From positions 9,238,001-9,302,000 of the forward strand of contig JAYKYS010000010.1 in NCBI GenBank assembly GCA_036924285.1: a DNA stretch of 64,000 bases, given 5' to 3'. The notes under the pieces are model-generated. The model saw only the letters and a list, made by a program, of their open reading frames with translations, was not told the DNA's origin and searched no databases. The stretch is from Asterella californica (taxonomy: Eukaryota > Streptophyta > Marchantiopsida > Marchantiales > Aytoniaceae). Positions 22,386-32,422 of this stretch are shown piece by piece. Numbering within the stretch: position 1 is the stretch's first letter; each line of letters opens with the position of its first letter. The position numbers and the translations under genes are program-made.

Positions 22386-24195
22386 TGTCGTGGCGAGAGT
22401 CTTTCTTGGGGAGGACGGACCTCCTGACTGTGATCGATCAAAGAAGGCAAACAGGTTGCTGCAGACGATTAAATCTCAAAACACAGCCTCTTGTGTCCAC
22501 CAATTACAAACAAACACTCAAGCACGCACTCAGGTACACAAATATATCTCTCCGGAGTAGAAATGGCTTTATTTCAGTGTCAACTGCTTCACTGTTAAGA
22601 AAATATCTCTCTCCTCCTCTCCTAAGTCCTTCTCAGCTGAAAATTCCAAGAAATTTGATCTTACGACAACCAAAGCCTTGTCAAAAACGATCTCCTTCAA
22701 ATAAACCACCTCTGTCCGTTCAATTCTACTGCCTCCAAACCCCAACTGTATATCAGATGAAGCTCCAACCTCCAAACGTTTGTCTGTCCCTCTGTCACGA
22801 TCTCCCCGTCCACCTTCTCAATTCTGTCTAGAAAATTTCCTCTCTCCCTGTCTCTCCGCTTCTCATGCGCTTCCCTGATCCTAAATCTCTAATTCCCTTC
22901 CCTCTGCTTCAGCTCCCAGCTCTCAGTCCAAAAATCACTTGAAAGTCCCCCCCTCGATTTTCATCCGCCGCAGTATTTAACCTAAAGTTTTAAGGCCCCA
23001 GCTTAAGCTGCCCCCTGCTGTCCTTATAAGTGCAGTCACTTATCAGAAGCAGGGCCCTAGCTTAAGCTGCCCCCCTGCTGTCTTATGCGTACAGAGCTTT
23101 ATTTACAAAGTTGGCCCCTTTTTAATACAAGTTTCACAGTTGCCTCCACAAACTCTACCCTTCACTAATAAAGGTTCACATAACCTCATTCCTCATCGCA
23201 AGCCTACTCGATGATTATTTAACTAATTAGCAAAAGTTTCCTGTGCTCTTGATGCCATCTTGAATATACTACAAGCCATCCAATGTAGGCCGAAGCCCCA
23301 ACACTTATGAGGCTGCCCCACAGGGCTTACAACCCCCTCATATGCGCACCAGGTATCTCCCATAGTATATTCAGGATAGCATGCGAAGACTTAGGCCAGG
23401 AAGCCCACGATTAAGGGAGATACTGGTCTCTCGCCCTTAAGTATACAGGACATGGCTGCATACCCAACATAGACTCCCATCCGGGAGACCAACATGCTAG
23501 AATAGGAACCAGAGGCCAGGAGGGATTGATCGAGATACTGGTCTCCCGTCCCTAAGTATACAGGACATGGCTGCATACCCAACATAGACTCCCATCCGGG
23601 AGGCCAACATGCTGGAATAGGAACCAGAGGCCAGGAGGGATTGATCATGAGACCACTTCTCTCCTAGGCAGGCGCCCTATCACTGGGATGGCCTTTGGTT
23701 CCGTTCTAAAAGCATTTAAAACCTATACATATGCTTTTACTGTAGAAATTTTTCTGCAAAGTCTTTATTAGCCTTTTCTGTGCTAACTTCTCTATACAAC
23801 TCCGTTTTTAATGAATAAGGAGTCAAAACTATAGTATTCATGAACACCTACACACCCACGCTATCAGATTCTGAGATCGAGTCACGAGCCAGAATCGACG
23901 GATTTCCCTCTTTCACATATTTCACAGCTTAAAACTCGTACTAACTATTGCTTAAAACACTTTCTGTCAAAACTAGAAGCATGAGGTCGCTCTCCTCGTC
24001 GAGCTTCACATTCTGGTGTCTTTCGATTCCCTTAGGGGTGATATTCCAACCCAAGCTAGGGGGCAGCTTGTCAAGCATGGCCTTAGCTTAGCTCCTGCCT
24101 TGCTTGTTAAGCTGCAGGGCAACTTCCTTTACACAGTATAGAAAAAAATCTCTTTGCATTACTTTTCACTATACAGACCTATGTACAATACGACA
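22386..24195 (-). mobile_element. Insert E: solo-LTR-like element of the A/B type, nested in D
   Basis: An 1810-bp unit with TGTCG...CGACA ends, flanked by ACGT at 22382-22385 and 24196-24199. It interrupts D between leader ORFs a and b, and the uninterrupted sequence is visible in C. It holds no RT, integrase or gag. A 115-bp direct duplication lies at 23419-23648, and a shorter repeat (CTTAAGCTGCCCCC) near 22995-23085. The simplest reading is a solo LTR; a short non-autonomous LTR element is the alternative. Orientation is inferred from related ends in G and H. Confidence 0.75.
23419..23648. repeat. 115-bp tandem duplication inside insert E
   Basis: Two direct units, 23419-23533 and 23534-23648, share GATACTGGTCTC, AGTATACAGGACATGG and CCAGAGGCCAGGAGG. 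They keep one minus-strand frame open by virtue of the duplication; I regard that frame as non-coding. Confidence 0.8.
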
Positions 24196-24240
24196 ACGTT
24201 TTGAAGGGAACAAGAGCACGTAGGTTTAGATCTATGCTCA

Positions 24241-24459
24241 CTAAATCAAGATGTAGACGGTCAAATCCCAACTGACTGCATATGTCACTACTGGAAGAAT
24301 CACTGGGACTGACGAATTCATCACTTGACCCATGAAATCCTCACCGAAATGATAGACAAGATACACTTGAAAATGCTCACGACGTAGATACATAATCTTG
24401 ATGTGGAAAGGATTCAAGAATGGTAATTCTGGAGCTGGAAATCTATCCCCATCCATCAC
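24241..24459 (-). CDS. Element D leader ORF a (small protein of unknown function)
   Basis: An intact 72-residue frame directly downstream of the D primer site. It contains PFLNPFHIKIMYLRREHF, HFGEDFMGQVMNS and VILPVVTY. C has the same protein with an internal stop, and insert H has a diverged version (40192-40380). It resembles leader ORF b (shared FGEDF, then S-VP-VV). It shows no known domain or clear membrane span. Being the one intact ORF in an otherwise ruined element may be chance. Confidence 0.55.
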   Translation of the reverse strand: MMDGDRFPAPELPFLNPFHIKIMYLRREHFQVYLVYHFGEDFMGQVMNSSVPVILPVVTYAVSWDLTVYILI

Positions 24460-24560
24460 ATAGGTCTCTTGACTCTTTCGACGCGCTCAAAGTTGCAATT
24501 GCCCGATATCTCGATCAAAGGTCCTTCTAAGAGAGGTAATTCGCTCTCTTAGAGTTCCCT

Positions 24561-24572
24561 GCTCTGATACCA
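24561..24572 (-). promoter_or_regulatory. Element D primer-binding site (initiator tRNA-Met)
   Basis: Minus-strand TGGTATCAGAGC lies 1 nt from the LTR end. It is complementary to the 3' end of plant initiator tRNA-Met and is the same site as in C. Confidence 0.9.
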
Positions 24573-24573
24573 T

Positions 24574-25022
24574 TGTAAGATGGTCTCTAGAGTGAACTCA
24601 AAACTCGAATGCCCGTGGAGGTGCATTCGCATCGTTTATATAGTGAAAGGAATAGTACATGATAGGCTCCCGGTCAATGCTGACCTCTCAAAGTGAGCAT
24701 ACGGATCGCTGACGTGACTTATATGCAGCCTTAGATCTGAAACAACATCTAGAGGGTTCAGAATGAGCCACGTAAGAGCTAGCTGGAAAGTTCTCAAAGC
24801 TTCTTTCCAGAAACTTCCTTCTGGAAGTTTCTCGGCTGGAAAGTTCTCGAAACTTCATTCTGGAAGTTTTCCTACGGACTTTTGACGCAACCGCCTATTG
24901 ATAGAAGTACTATCTTGCTGCATGTATTCTCAGGCCAACTTAGCCGTAACTAATTCTTATTCCAAAGACTTCTACCAAACCAATTTTCCCTCTAGTTGAT
25001 AAGTAGAACTCTACTTATTACA
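24574..25022 (-). repeat. Element D 5' LTR
   Basis: 449 bp, partner of 17173-17635 but clearly diverged, so the insertion is older than A, B or C. The minus-strand TATA-like sequence and GAA/TTC-rich region are retained. Confidence 0.9.
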
Positions 25023-25180
25023 AGGTGGTTGCTGATGTGGTAATCTTGTTAACATGGTAGAGCACATGTGGCCGTTGATGTGGTCTTATTTTGTCTAGTA
25101 GTTGCAAGCGACTCACTACTAGAAGACAAAATAGTGATGATGCGACACCCTCTATTGACTTGGTAGAGTCTAGATGACGT
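25023..25180. repeat. Palindromic host repeat between D and B
   Basis: A continuation of the host repeat with a palindrome near 25088-25135 (TTTTGTCTAGTAG ... CTACTAGAAGACAAAA). It ends in the ACGT target copy of B. Confidence 0.7.
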
Positions 25181-26463
25181 TGTCGCACTACTTGGCGGCT
25201 ACATGTTATATTTCTGCTCCGACGCTTGGGTTTAGTAGTTCTAGAAGTTAGCTCTTATTACTTCTAGTCGTTTATGTATATGTTTGACACCTTTGCATAC
25301 GGTGTTATCACTATTTTGAGTCTTAGTAGGTTGATTACCATGTTAATAGGGCTTAAACTCATGGGTTGTATTTGCGTGTCGCCCATGCACGCTTTCTAGC
25401 TGATTTAAGTTATTTTTCGGGGCTGCGTGTCGTTTTAAGTAATTTAAGTTTTACGCTGGCACTCTAGGGGGCTTGACGTGGTAGCCTATGAGTAAAACTA
25501 AGTTGCCACGTGGTTTAGGGTACTAAAGGACAACCAAGTGGAGCTATGAACTCCCATTGGTCTGTTTTTGTCTTTAGTTTAACTCTAAATTTAGAAATCG
25601 AGCTCTAAAGGAGAGTTCGAGCAGTTGGTGGGGGATCTTCGAAATCTGAGAACACAGGAAGAGAGAGCTCGTCGTGCCAAGCACTGTCAGTGAAATTTTT
25701 GCTCGATTTGGATCAATAAACAAGGAGTTATGCCCAATTGAAGTTCGGATTGTGCCAAAACTGCGTCACTTTTGTTGATTTTGGGGTTTTCGGTGCCAAT
25801 TGCAGCAGAATTGAGGAAATCACTTCAAAACTTCGTGGTTGCGTTCACTGTCAGGAGGGCTACGACTGTCCAAAAAGTTTCGTATCATTTGAGTAATTGA
25901 GTAATTCAGGGCGGCCGCTGAAGCAGAGGGGGTCTGAAAAGCTCTTAATCTAGAGCAGCGACTTTAGAGAAGGAGATCTGGAGTTCTACAAACATTCAGG
26001 AGTCCCAACTTCACAGGGATGTTCAGCATCCTGTAGACTTCAAATACTGTGAGAAGATTTGAAATTCATCGAGCCAATTCTCTGTTCTATGTCTGAATAG
26101 CTGTCTAGGTACCAGAAATTGCCATAATTCTCTTATTCAGAACTTTTCTGTTCATATCTCCGTGTCAGAATTTGATCTCAGGTTGAAACTTCGTCTGTGA
26201 GTTCAGTAGTACCTCATTTGCATGTAGGGGAAGTTTAGAGGTCTAAACCTTCATAGTTTTTCTCTCTTTGAGTGTCAAAGTTCACCGCTTAAGCCTATTA
26301 CTACCAGTGAGACCTAAATTTCGCTTTTTGAGCATATCAGAGGATCCTACACTCCTGTGTGAGTGTTTATAGCTCCTGTTGTGACCTGAAAGCCAACCTC
26401 TTGAGTAAACAACCACAGCCAGAAGCCCGGCGCTTTCCTAGATAGACGGATCACACTCCGACA
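25181..26463 (+). repeat. Element B 5' LTR
   Basis: Starts TGTCGCACTACTTGG and ends CACACTCCGACA. It lacks a segment of about 90 bp present in the A LTR. Confidence 0.95.
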
Positions 26464-26474
26464 TACTCTCTTTT

Positions 26475-26490
26475 TGGTGAACTCGACGTG
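26475..26490 (+). promoter_or_regulatory. Element B candidate primer-binding site
   Basis: TGGTGAACTCGACGTG starts 11 nt after the LTR, identical to A. The tRNA is not identified. Confidence 0.45.
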
Positions 26491-26539
26491 AAACACCTAG
26501 GGTGGGAGTTTTCTTGAGAGTGTTACAGGATCAGATATC

Positions 26540-28912
26540 ATGGCCAACCAAGGATCATCAAGTGGAGCTGCTGCTGCTGCTCAGCAACCTGTTCAGTTGG
26601 ATGCTGCTACGATGAAGATGTTCCAAGCTTTTTCCATGTTCATGCAGCAGCAGCAGAGCACAGAGAGGAAGGAGGTGTTAGCAACCAAGGCGTTGCAATC
26701 TGTGGTGCACCAGATGGACCAGTTCAAAGGTACAGATATTTCCAAGTATGTGCGATACTATGCCAGGGAGATGGAGGTGAACAAGGTACCTGAGAAGGAG
26801 ATGGTGGAGAACTTTGAGCTTGCTGTTGTTCCTGAGATTCGTGGGCGTGTGAAGGAGCTCAAGCAGCAGCAAGGACAGAGTTGGGAGAGCTTTATGCGCG
26901 CTTTGAAGGAGGAGTACTACACTGAAGATTCAGAGAGGGTGACCAAGAGGACATTCTTGGAGTGGGTGGTGAAACCTAACAAAGGTTTGTCTGTAAATGA
27001 GTTGTTAAGGGAGTTTGATCGTCAATATGCTCAGCTTTCTAGGACAGAGAAGCTTACACTAGAGGTTGAGAAGACCGAGCTTTTCCTACAAGCAGCGGAC
27101 GTGACTATTCAGGAGAAGCTTGAGCTGTTGCTGGAAGACAAGAGTGAGGAGAGAGGATTGAAGACTGACTGGAAGGAGGTTGAAGAGGCTGTTTCTTTGC
27201 TGGCCAAGAGACAGAGAAGAAGGGACAAGGTGGTGGTAAGTGAAGCAGCACCTCTGATAATTCCTGTCAAGCAGTTGCCTACTAAGCCTGCTTTGGTAAT
27301 TGCTAGAGAGGAAGACTCACCGCTTGATGAGTTGATTAAGGGTATGAAGGAGCTTAAGCTTAAGCTCACTAGGTTAGAAGAGAAGGAGCAGAATGTACAG
27401 CCTGCTATGCAGAGACCTCAGATGAGAGAAGGCTTTGTTCATCGTTGTATATGGTGTGATAGCCTAGACCATGTAAGGAGAGATTGTGGGGAGTTTTCAG
27501 ATGCATTGAGGAAGGATCTGATCTTCTTCAAAGATGATAAGATCCATTTGAGAGAGACTGGGATGATGTTGGGAACCAACTTTGGCAAGGGTGGTATGAA
27601 GAGACTTGTGAATGAGATATCAGCATCACATGCTGTTTCTCTTGTGAATGCTGCTACCCGTGGAGTGAAAGTGGAGATGGAGAGAGAGAAAGGGACTACT
27701 GGGTTGTGGTCAGATGTAGTGCGGTCCGTAGCTAGAACAGAGCTAGACAAGGATGTGCTACGAAGGGTTGGCAACTCAATTAGAGAAACTACAGGATGGA
27801 ATGACCCTGTGGATACTATGTCAGTGCATGCTTATGTTGCAAGAAGTCAGCATGAAGCTGTACTAGAAGAAAAACGCAGGAGGGAGGATGCAGGTGAGGC
27901 TTCTACAGCCAAACGACCTGCTACAAGGAGTGAAAGGGCTAGACCAGAGGCAAGGCAGGAGACAACACCTACTCGGGAAGAGACTATGGAGGATCTACCA
28001 CCTACAACACCAAAGGAGAAGGAGAGAAGCAAGGAGAAGGGTAAGATGCCTGCATATAAACTTCAGTCTGACATTGAGATTGCTACAGACTTGAAGCAGG
28101 TGTTAGAGAACCGTATCTTGAATGGGAAGGTTGAGTTTACCTTGGGTGAGATTCTTGGGATAGCAAAGCGTGAGTTCCATGAGGTTATCATAGATATCAT
28201 CAAGAGGAAACGTCAGATTTTGGGTGAAGCAGCTACGCTTAACGCTCTAGGGACCAAACTGTCGGAGGATGAGGAAGATGAGATTGCTGGTTACTGCTCT
28301 CAAGTATTAGAGGGAAGATCAGATCAGCACGTGAGGTTTGAAGATGAGGTGGAAGCATCGCAGAAGAGCCATTATTCTCACAACCATTGGGCTAGAGCAA
28401 CCACAGAGACCTTAGTGAAGCTGGGAGATCTAGAGGAACCTGTGGTGGCATTGATTGATCATGGCTCAGAGATTAATCTGATGTCTAAGGAGCTGTACAA
28501 GCGTGGGAGGTGGCCTATAGACACCGACCATGGATGGCTTATCCGTGCTGCCAACAACCAGCGAGGAGAACTCTATGGTGCTTGCCCCAACATCAAGGTA
28601 ACTGTGGGTGACATTAGTGATGTTCAGAATTTCTTTGTGCAAGACATGTCAACATATCCTATCATTCTAGGGCAGCCTTACATTACTGCTGTTAGAATGG
28701 AGACACGAGTTATGGATGATGGTTCAGCTTATGCTAGGATACGTAGTAGAGATGGCAAAAGAGCTGTTCAGTTTTTGACCGTTGCTGCAGAACATGAGAG
28801 AAATCGCGATAGCTTGAGAGACCGTCCACTGCCTAAGATTACTCAGGAGTTTAGAGAGTCTAGGGGTTTTGGCAGAGTACCATTGAAGAGCGAGACTTCA
28901 ACGGTACAGTAG
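26540..28912 (+). CDS. gag: Element B Gag with zinc knuckle and aspartic protease
   Basis: 790 residues starting at an ATG about 76 nt after the LTR, the same length as the A Gag with only scattered substitutions, mostly near the N-terminus. It has the CX2CX4HX4C knuckle (C303-C316) and the retropepsin site LIDHGSEINLM near residue 640, again D-H-G. The Gag stop TAG is at 28910-28912, 2 nt after the frameshift hairpin. Confidence 0.94.
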   Translation: MANQGSSSGAAAAAQQPVQLDAATMKMFQAFSMFMQQQQSTERKEVLATKALQSVVHQMDQFKGTDISKYVRYYAREMEVNKVPEKEMVENFELAVVPEIRGRVKELKQQQGQSWESFMRALKEEYYTEDSERVTKRTFLEWVVKPNKGLSVNELLREFDRQYAQLSRTEKLTLEVEKTELFLQAADVTIQEKLELLLEDKSEERGLKTDWKEVEEAVSLLAKRQRRRDKVVVSEAAPLIIPVKQLPTKPALVIAREEDSPLDELIKGMKELKLKLTRLEEKEQNVQPAMQRPQMREGFVHRCIWCDSLDHVRRDCGEFSDALRKDLIFFKDDKIHLRETGMMLGTNFGKGGMKRLVNEISASHAVSLVNAATRGVKVEMEREKGTTGLWSDVVRSVARTELDKDVLRRVGNSIRETTGWNDPVDTMSVHAYVARSQHEAVLEEKRRREDAGEASTAKRPATRSERARPEARQETTPTREETMEDLPPTTPKEKERSKEKGKMPAYKLQSDIEIATDLKQVLENRILNGKVEFTLGEILGIAKREFHEVIIDIIKRKRQILGEAATLNALGTKLSEDEEDEIAGYCSQVLEGRSDQHVRFEDEVEASQKSHYSHNHWARATTETLVKLGDLEEPVVALIDHGSEINLMSKELYKRGRWPIDTDHGWLIRAANNQRGELYGACPNIKVTVGDISDVQNFFVQDMSTYPIILGQPYITAVRMETRVMDDGSAYARIRSRDGKRAVQFLTVAAEHERNRDSLRDRPLPKITQEFRESRGFGRVPLKSETSTVQ
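28864..28907 (+). promoter_or_regulatory. Element B -1 ribosomal frameshift signal
   Basis: Heptamer GGGTTTT at 28864-28870, in frame as AGG GGT TTT with the slip at G GGT TTT. The spacer GGCAGA is at 28871-28876. The hairpin arms are 28877-28888 (GTACCATTGAAG) and 28896-28907 (CTTCAACGGTAC) with loop AGCGAGA. The Pol frame is closed by TAG at 28861-28863 and open from the heptamer onward. Only a -1 shift between 28864 and 28912 joins the frames. Confidence 0.87.
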
Positions 28913-28971
28913 AGATAGGATTCTCGCCTGATCCAGTAGAGCATGAAGCTTTATCCACTAGCTTCTTAGGG

Positions 28972-31900
28972 TTGACTTCATGTGGATCAGTGTGTTATAG
29001 GAAGGTTGAGAATCTGAAGAGGTTTGAGAGGCAACATGTGAAGTGTGTACAGCAGTCTTTGTGGGACAGTGGAGAGTTAGCAGGAGATGAATACATATCT
29101 GGAGTGTTTGAAGAGCAATATTTGGTAGATACTATAGGGGAGTTGAAATCTATAGTAGAAAGTTCTATAGATGATGTAGATAGAGTGGTGAGAGTGAGCT
29201 CCAAGGAGCTTTATGATGTAATTGATAAGTTTATAGATCGGCAAGAGGTGTATGTGGAGACCAAGTACAAGTCAATGGCAAAGAAAGTCAAACCAGTGGC
29301 TTTGCCTTTACCACTTGATTACAATCAGAAGATGGAGCAAGCTGCACGAGAACCGACGCTCAGAGGACCGAGAAGAATTGGGCACCAGTTCACAGAAACA
29401 ACACTGAAGGAGCTGAGGATTGGAGGTGATGGATTTCTTACCGAGCAAGAGAAGAATAGCTTCAGGGAGATGCTATCTAGGCATGGTAAGGCGTTTGCAT
29501 TTGAGTCACATGAAGTAGGATGTGTAGATCCAAGTGTAGTTGCACCTATGGTAATCTTTACTATACCGCATGTGCCTTGGAATCTACGTCCTATCCCTGT
29601 GCCTAGAGCTCATCTGCCAAAGCTGATAGACTTGCTCAATGAGAGGATTAGGATGGGTATCTTGGAACCATCTATAGCTCCCTATTCTAGCAGATGGTTT
29701 ACTGTTCCGAAGAAGAGTGGAGCTTTGAGATTCATTCAAGATATGCAGCCAGTTAACAAGGTGACTATCAGGAATATGGGTATAGGACCTATTGTAGACG
29801 AGTTTGCAGAGGCTTTTGCTGGTCGTGCTATCTATTCGATGGGAGACTTATATTCAGGTTATGATCAGTTTCAATTATCCTCTGAGAGTAGAGACTTGAC
29901 TACAATGAGGACACCTTTGGGGTTACTAAGGATGTGCACCTTGCCGCAAGGTGCTACCAATTCTGTAGCACATATGATGAATGGCATGAATAAAGTTTTG
30001 AGGGATTTCATTCCTGAAAAAACTATGCCATTCCTTGATGATGTGCCGATCAAAGGGTGTGTTGAGGAGGAGAAGAATGAGGTAAAAGATCAGAGGGGGT
30101 GCCGTAAGTTTGTAGCAGATCACATAGCTGATTGTGATAAGATACTGAGTCGACTGGAAGAGGTTCATTTGACTTTATCAGGAGCCAAGTCTGTGTTTGG
30201 AGTACAAGAGGTGTTAATAGTGGGACATCTGTGTGGATCTTATGGTCGGAAACCTTGTCCAAACAAGGTTGATGCCATTCGAAAGATGAAGGAGACATGT
30301 GGATCAGTTACCGAGGTGAGAAGGTTTCTAGGTGCATGTGTGTTTTACCATATTTGGATTCCACACTTTGCACATGTAGCAGATCCGTTGTACAAGTTGC
30401 TGAGGAAGGGGCAAAGATTTCAGTGGCAAGAGGAGCAAAGCGAGTCTATGAAGAAATTGAAGGATCTGTTGTCTTCACCACCAACTCTACGGAAGGTAAC
30501 ATATGAGTTGGGGAGATCTGTTATCCTTACTGTTGATACTAGTCCTATTGGCATTGGATGGGCTGTAGGGCAGGATGATGAGGATGGAAATAGATATGTG
30601 GTGCGTTTTGGAGCTAAGGTGTTAAGTTCACGGCAGAGAGACTACCCTCAGGTCAAGAGAGAGCTATGGGGAGTAGTTACTGCAATGAAGAGTGACAAGG
30701 AATACTTGATAGGAGCACCTGTGGTTGTGGAGACAGATTGTTTACCTCTCTTGGGAATGATTACTAGCTGTACAACTCCAGATATTGCTATGTTGAGGTG
30801 GATAGCATATATCAAGTCCTTGAACCCAGAGTTTAGACATATTGCAGGAAAAGACAATCCTGTGACAGATATGTTATCGAGGGCTAGGTATTACGATGAG
30901 AAAGAAATGGTAGATGACCAGGAGGATGTGGGAACAGAGTTCTATTCTAGTGCTCTTGCTAGAAAAGATAGAAGTTGTTTTGCAGCCTCGTTGGAGTTTT
31001 TTGAGGAAACTATGTATGATGGCGAGTGGTTGGATCTTGGGCGCTATTTGAGTTCACTGGAAAGGCAGGAAGGCTGGTCTGATACAGATTTCAAGAGGAT
31101 CCGTAGAACGGCTTATGGTTACTTTTTACATGGAGGACATCTATGGAAGCGCCCTAAGCTACAAGGAGGTATACCGCAGCGGGTAGTATGTGACCTAGAA
31201 TTGCAGCAGAAGCTGATCAAGGAGTTCCATGAGAGTCTATGGGCCGGTCATAGAGGAGTTTGGGCTACATTTGCCAAGATAAAGGAGAAGTATTGGTGGA
31301 AGGGTATGTATAAGGATGTAGTACAGTTTGTTTCATCCTGTATACCTTGCCAGATGTATTCCAACGTACGTCATCGTGATGGATTGCATCCTACTTATCC
31401 TTTAGCCATTCATTACAAATGGGTAGTTGATCTGGTAACTATGCCATTTGGACTTGGACAAATGAGGTATCTAGTCTTGGCTAGAGAAGATCTATCTAAC
31501 CAAGTCGAAGGCCGTGCCCTGAGGACGAAGACCACTGCTAGTGTCTGCCGCTTTCTACTTGAAGATGTTATTTGTAGGTATGGGTGTGTGGGAAAGATCA
31601 CTGCAGATAGGGGTGAGCTGGATGCACAAGAAGCAGTTGAGTTCTTCAAGCGATTGGGAATCAAGTTGGCGTTAACCACTGCTTACAATCCTGAAGGGAA
31701 TGGCAAGAGCGAAAGAGGTCATCCGCCAATCATCAAAGCTTTGGTAAAAGCTTGCAAGGGTAAGATCCGTGAATGGCCTAGACTGCTACCATTTGCTTTG
31801 TGGGCAGATCGTACAACTCATAGTACCGTTACAGGTTACATGCCAGCAGAGTTGATACTAGGGCAAAAACCTGTGATGCCGATTGAGGAGGTTGTGCCTA

Positions 31901-32376
31901 CTTGGAATGTTTTGTCATGGGAAGATGGTAGAAGTACGGAGGATCTTCTTGCATTAAGGATCCAGCAGTTAGAACGAAGACCTGAGGATGTTGCCAAAGC
32001 TGTGGAAAGGTTAAAGACTGCTAGAGAGAGAAACAAAGGCAGATTTGATAGAACGCATAGATTACGACCCAAACCAGTTAAGGAAGGTGATTGGGTGTTA
32101 GTCTATGATAGTAGTCTTGATAATCAGCATAGCACTATCAGAAAGTTCTCCAAGAGATGGTTTGGACCTTATGTGGTGTTAGAAGTTTATGATAATGCCA
32201 CATACTCCTTGAGAGAGTTAGATGGTGCAGTTCTCAAGATACCAGTCGCAGGAAAGAGAATCAAGCTCTTTAGAAGGAGAGGGGGGAATCAGAACGTTGC
32301 AGAGTTTACAGAGGATGAAGCTGAAGACTCAATGCAGGTTGAAGATGAGTTTGAAGCCGAAGCTGAAGAGTCTTGA
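28972..32376 (+). CDS. pol: Element B Pol: reverse transcriptase, RNase H, integrase
   Basis: 1134 residues counted from a TTG. The true N-terminus is probably the frameshift site, since the frame is open back to 28864 and no ATG is near. Domains as in A: RT (SMGDLYSGYDQF, FLDD), RNase H (TVDTSPIGIGWA, VVETD), integrase HHCC finger, DDE triad (VVDLV, TADRGELDA, GNGKSERGH) and GPY/F (FGPYVV). There is no chromodomain, and the tail is acidic. No catalytic residue appears lost. The polypurine tract AGAGGGGGTGGA follows at 32411-32422. Confidence 0.94.
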   Translation: MTSCGSVCYRKVENLKRFERQHVKCVQQSLWDSGELAGDEYISGVFEEQYLVDTIGELKSIVESSIDDVDRVVRVSSKELYDVIDKFIDRQEVYVETKYKSMAKKVKPVALPLPLDYNQKMEQAAREPTLRGPRRIGHQFTETTLKELRIGGDGFLTEQEKNSFREMLSRHGKAFAFESHEVGCVDPSVVAPMVIFTIPHVPWNLRPIPVPRAHLPKLIDLLNERIRMGILEPSIAPYSSRWFTVPKKSGALRFIQDMQPVNKVTIRNMGIGPIVDEFAEAFAGRAIYSMGDLYSGYDQFQLSSESRDLTTMRTPLGLLRMCTLPQGATNSVAHMMNGMNKVLRDFIPEKTMPFLDDVPIKGCVEEEKNEVKDQRGCRKFVADHIADCDKILSRLEEVHLTLSGAKSVFGVQEVLIVGHLCGSYGRKPCPNKVDAIRKMKETCGSVTEVRRFLGACVFYHIWIPHFAHVADPLYKLLRKGQRFQWQEEQSESMKKLKDLLSSPPTLRKVTYELGRSVILTVDTSPIGIGWAVGQDDEDGNRYVVRFGAKVLSSRQRDYPQVKRELWGVVTAMKSDKEYLIGAPVVVETDCLPLLGMITSCTTPDIAMLRWIAYIKSLNPEFRHIAGKDNPVTDMLSRARYYDEKEMVDDQEDVGTEFYSSALARKDRSCFAASLEFFEETMYDGEWLDLGRYLSSLERQEGWSDTDFKRIRRTAYGYFLHGGHLWKRPKLQGGIPQRVVCDLELQQKLIKEFHESLWAGHRGVWATFAKIKEKYWWKGMYKDVVQFVSSCIPCQMYSNVRHRDGLHPTYPLAIHYKWVVDLVTMPFGLGQMRYLVLAREDLSNQVEGRALRTKTTASVCRFLLEDVICRYGCVGKITADRGELDAQEAVEFFKRLGIKLALTTAYNPEGNGKSERGHPPIIKALVKACKGKIREWPRLLPFALWADRTTHSTVTGYMPAELILGQKPVMPIEEVVPTWNVLSWEDGRSTEDLLALRIQQLERRPEDVAKAVERLKTARERNKGRFDRTHRLRPKPVKEGDWVLVYDSSLDNQHSTIRKFSKRWFGPYVVLEVYDNATYSLRELDGAVLKIPVAGKRIKLFRRRGGNQNVAEFTEDEAEDSMQVEDEFEAEAEES

Positions 32377-32410
32377 TCTGGATGGCACATACCGGAGGAT
32401 GTGCAGGTTC

Positions 32411-32422
32411 AGAGGGGGTGGA
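32411..32422 (+). promoter_or_regulatory. Element B polypurine tract
   Basis: AGAGGGGGTGGA immediately precedes the 3' LTR start TGTCGCAC at 32423. Confidence 0.8.

Larger units (their letters stand above)
17173..25022 (-). mobile_element. Element D: decayed chromovirus (C family) with nested insert E
   Basis: LTRs at 17173-17635 and 24574-25022 are flanked by an exact 5-bp duplication, AGGTG (17168-17172 and 25023-25027). The primer site, leader ORF a, gag and pol remnants follow the same order as in C, but the coding region is broken by many stops and frameshifts. Insert E (22386-24195) splits the leader between its two small ORFs. The element is non-autonomous now. Confidence 0.93.

Noticed and set aside
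23391..23648. 85-residue minus-strand frame in insert E as a gene
   Set aside because: The frame exists because of a 115-bp direct duplication in non-coding LTR-like sequence; the repeated peptide resembles nothing I know.
28910..28972. Pol of A/B starting independently at a TTG or GTG codon after the gag stop
   Set aside because: No ATG or special context; the frame is open exactly back to the slippery heptamer, so frameshifting explains it better.
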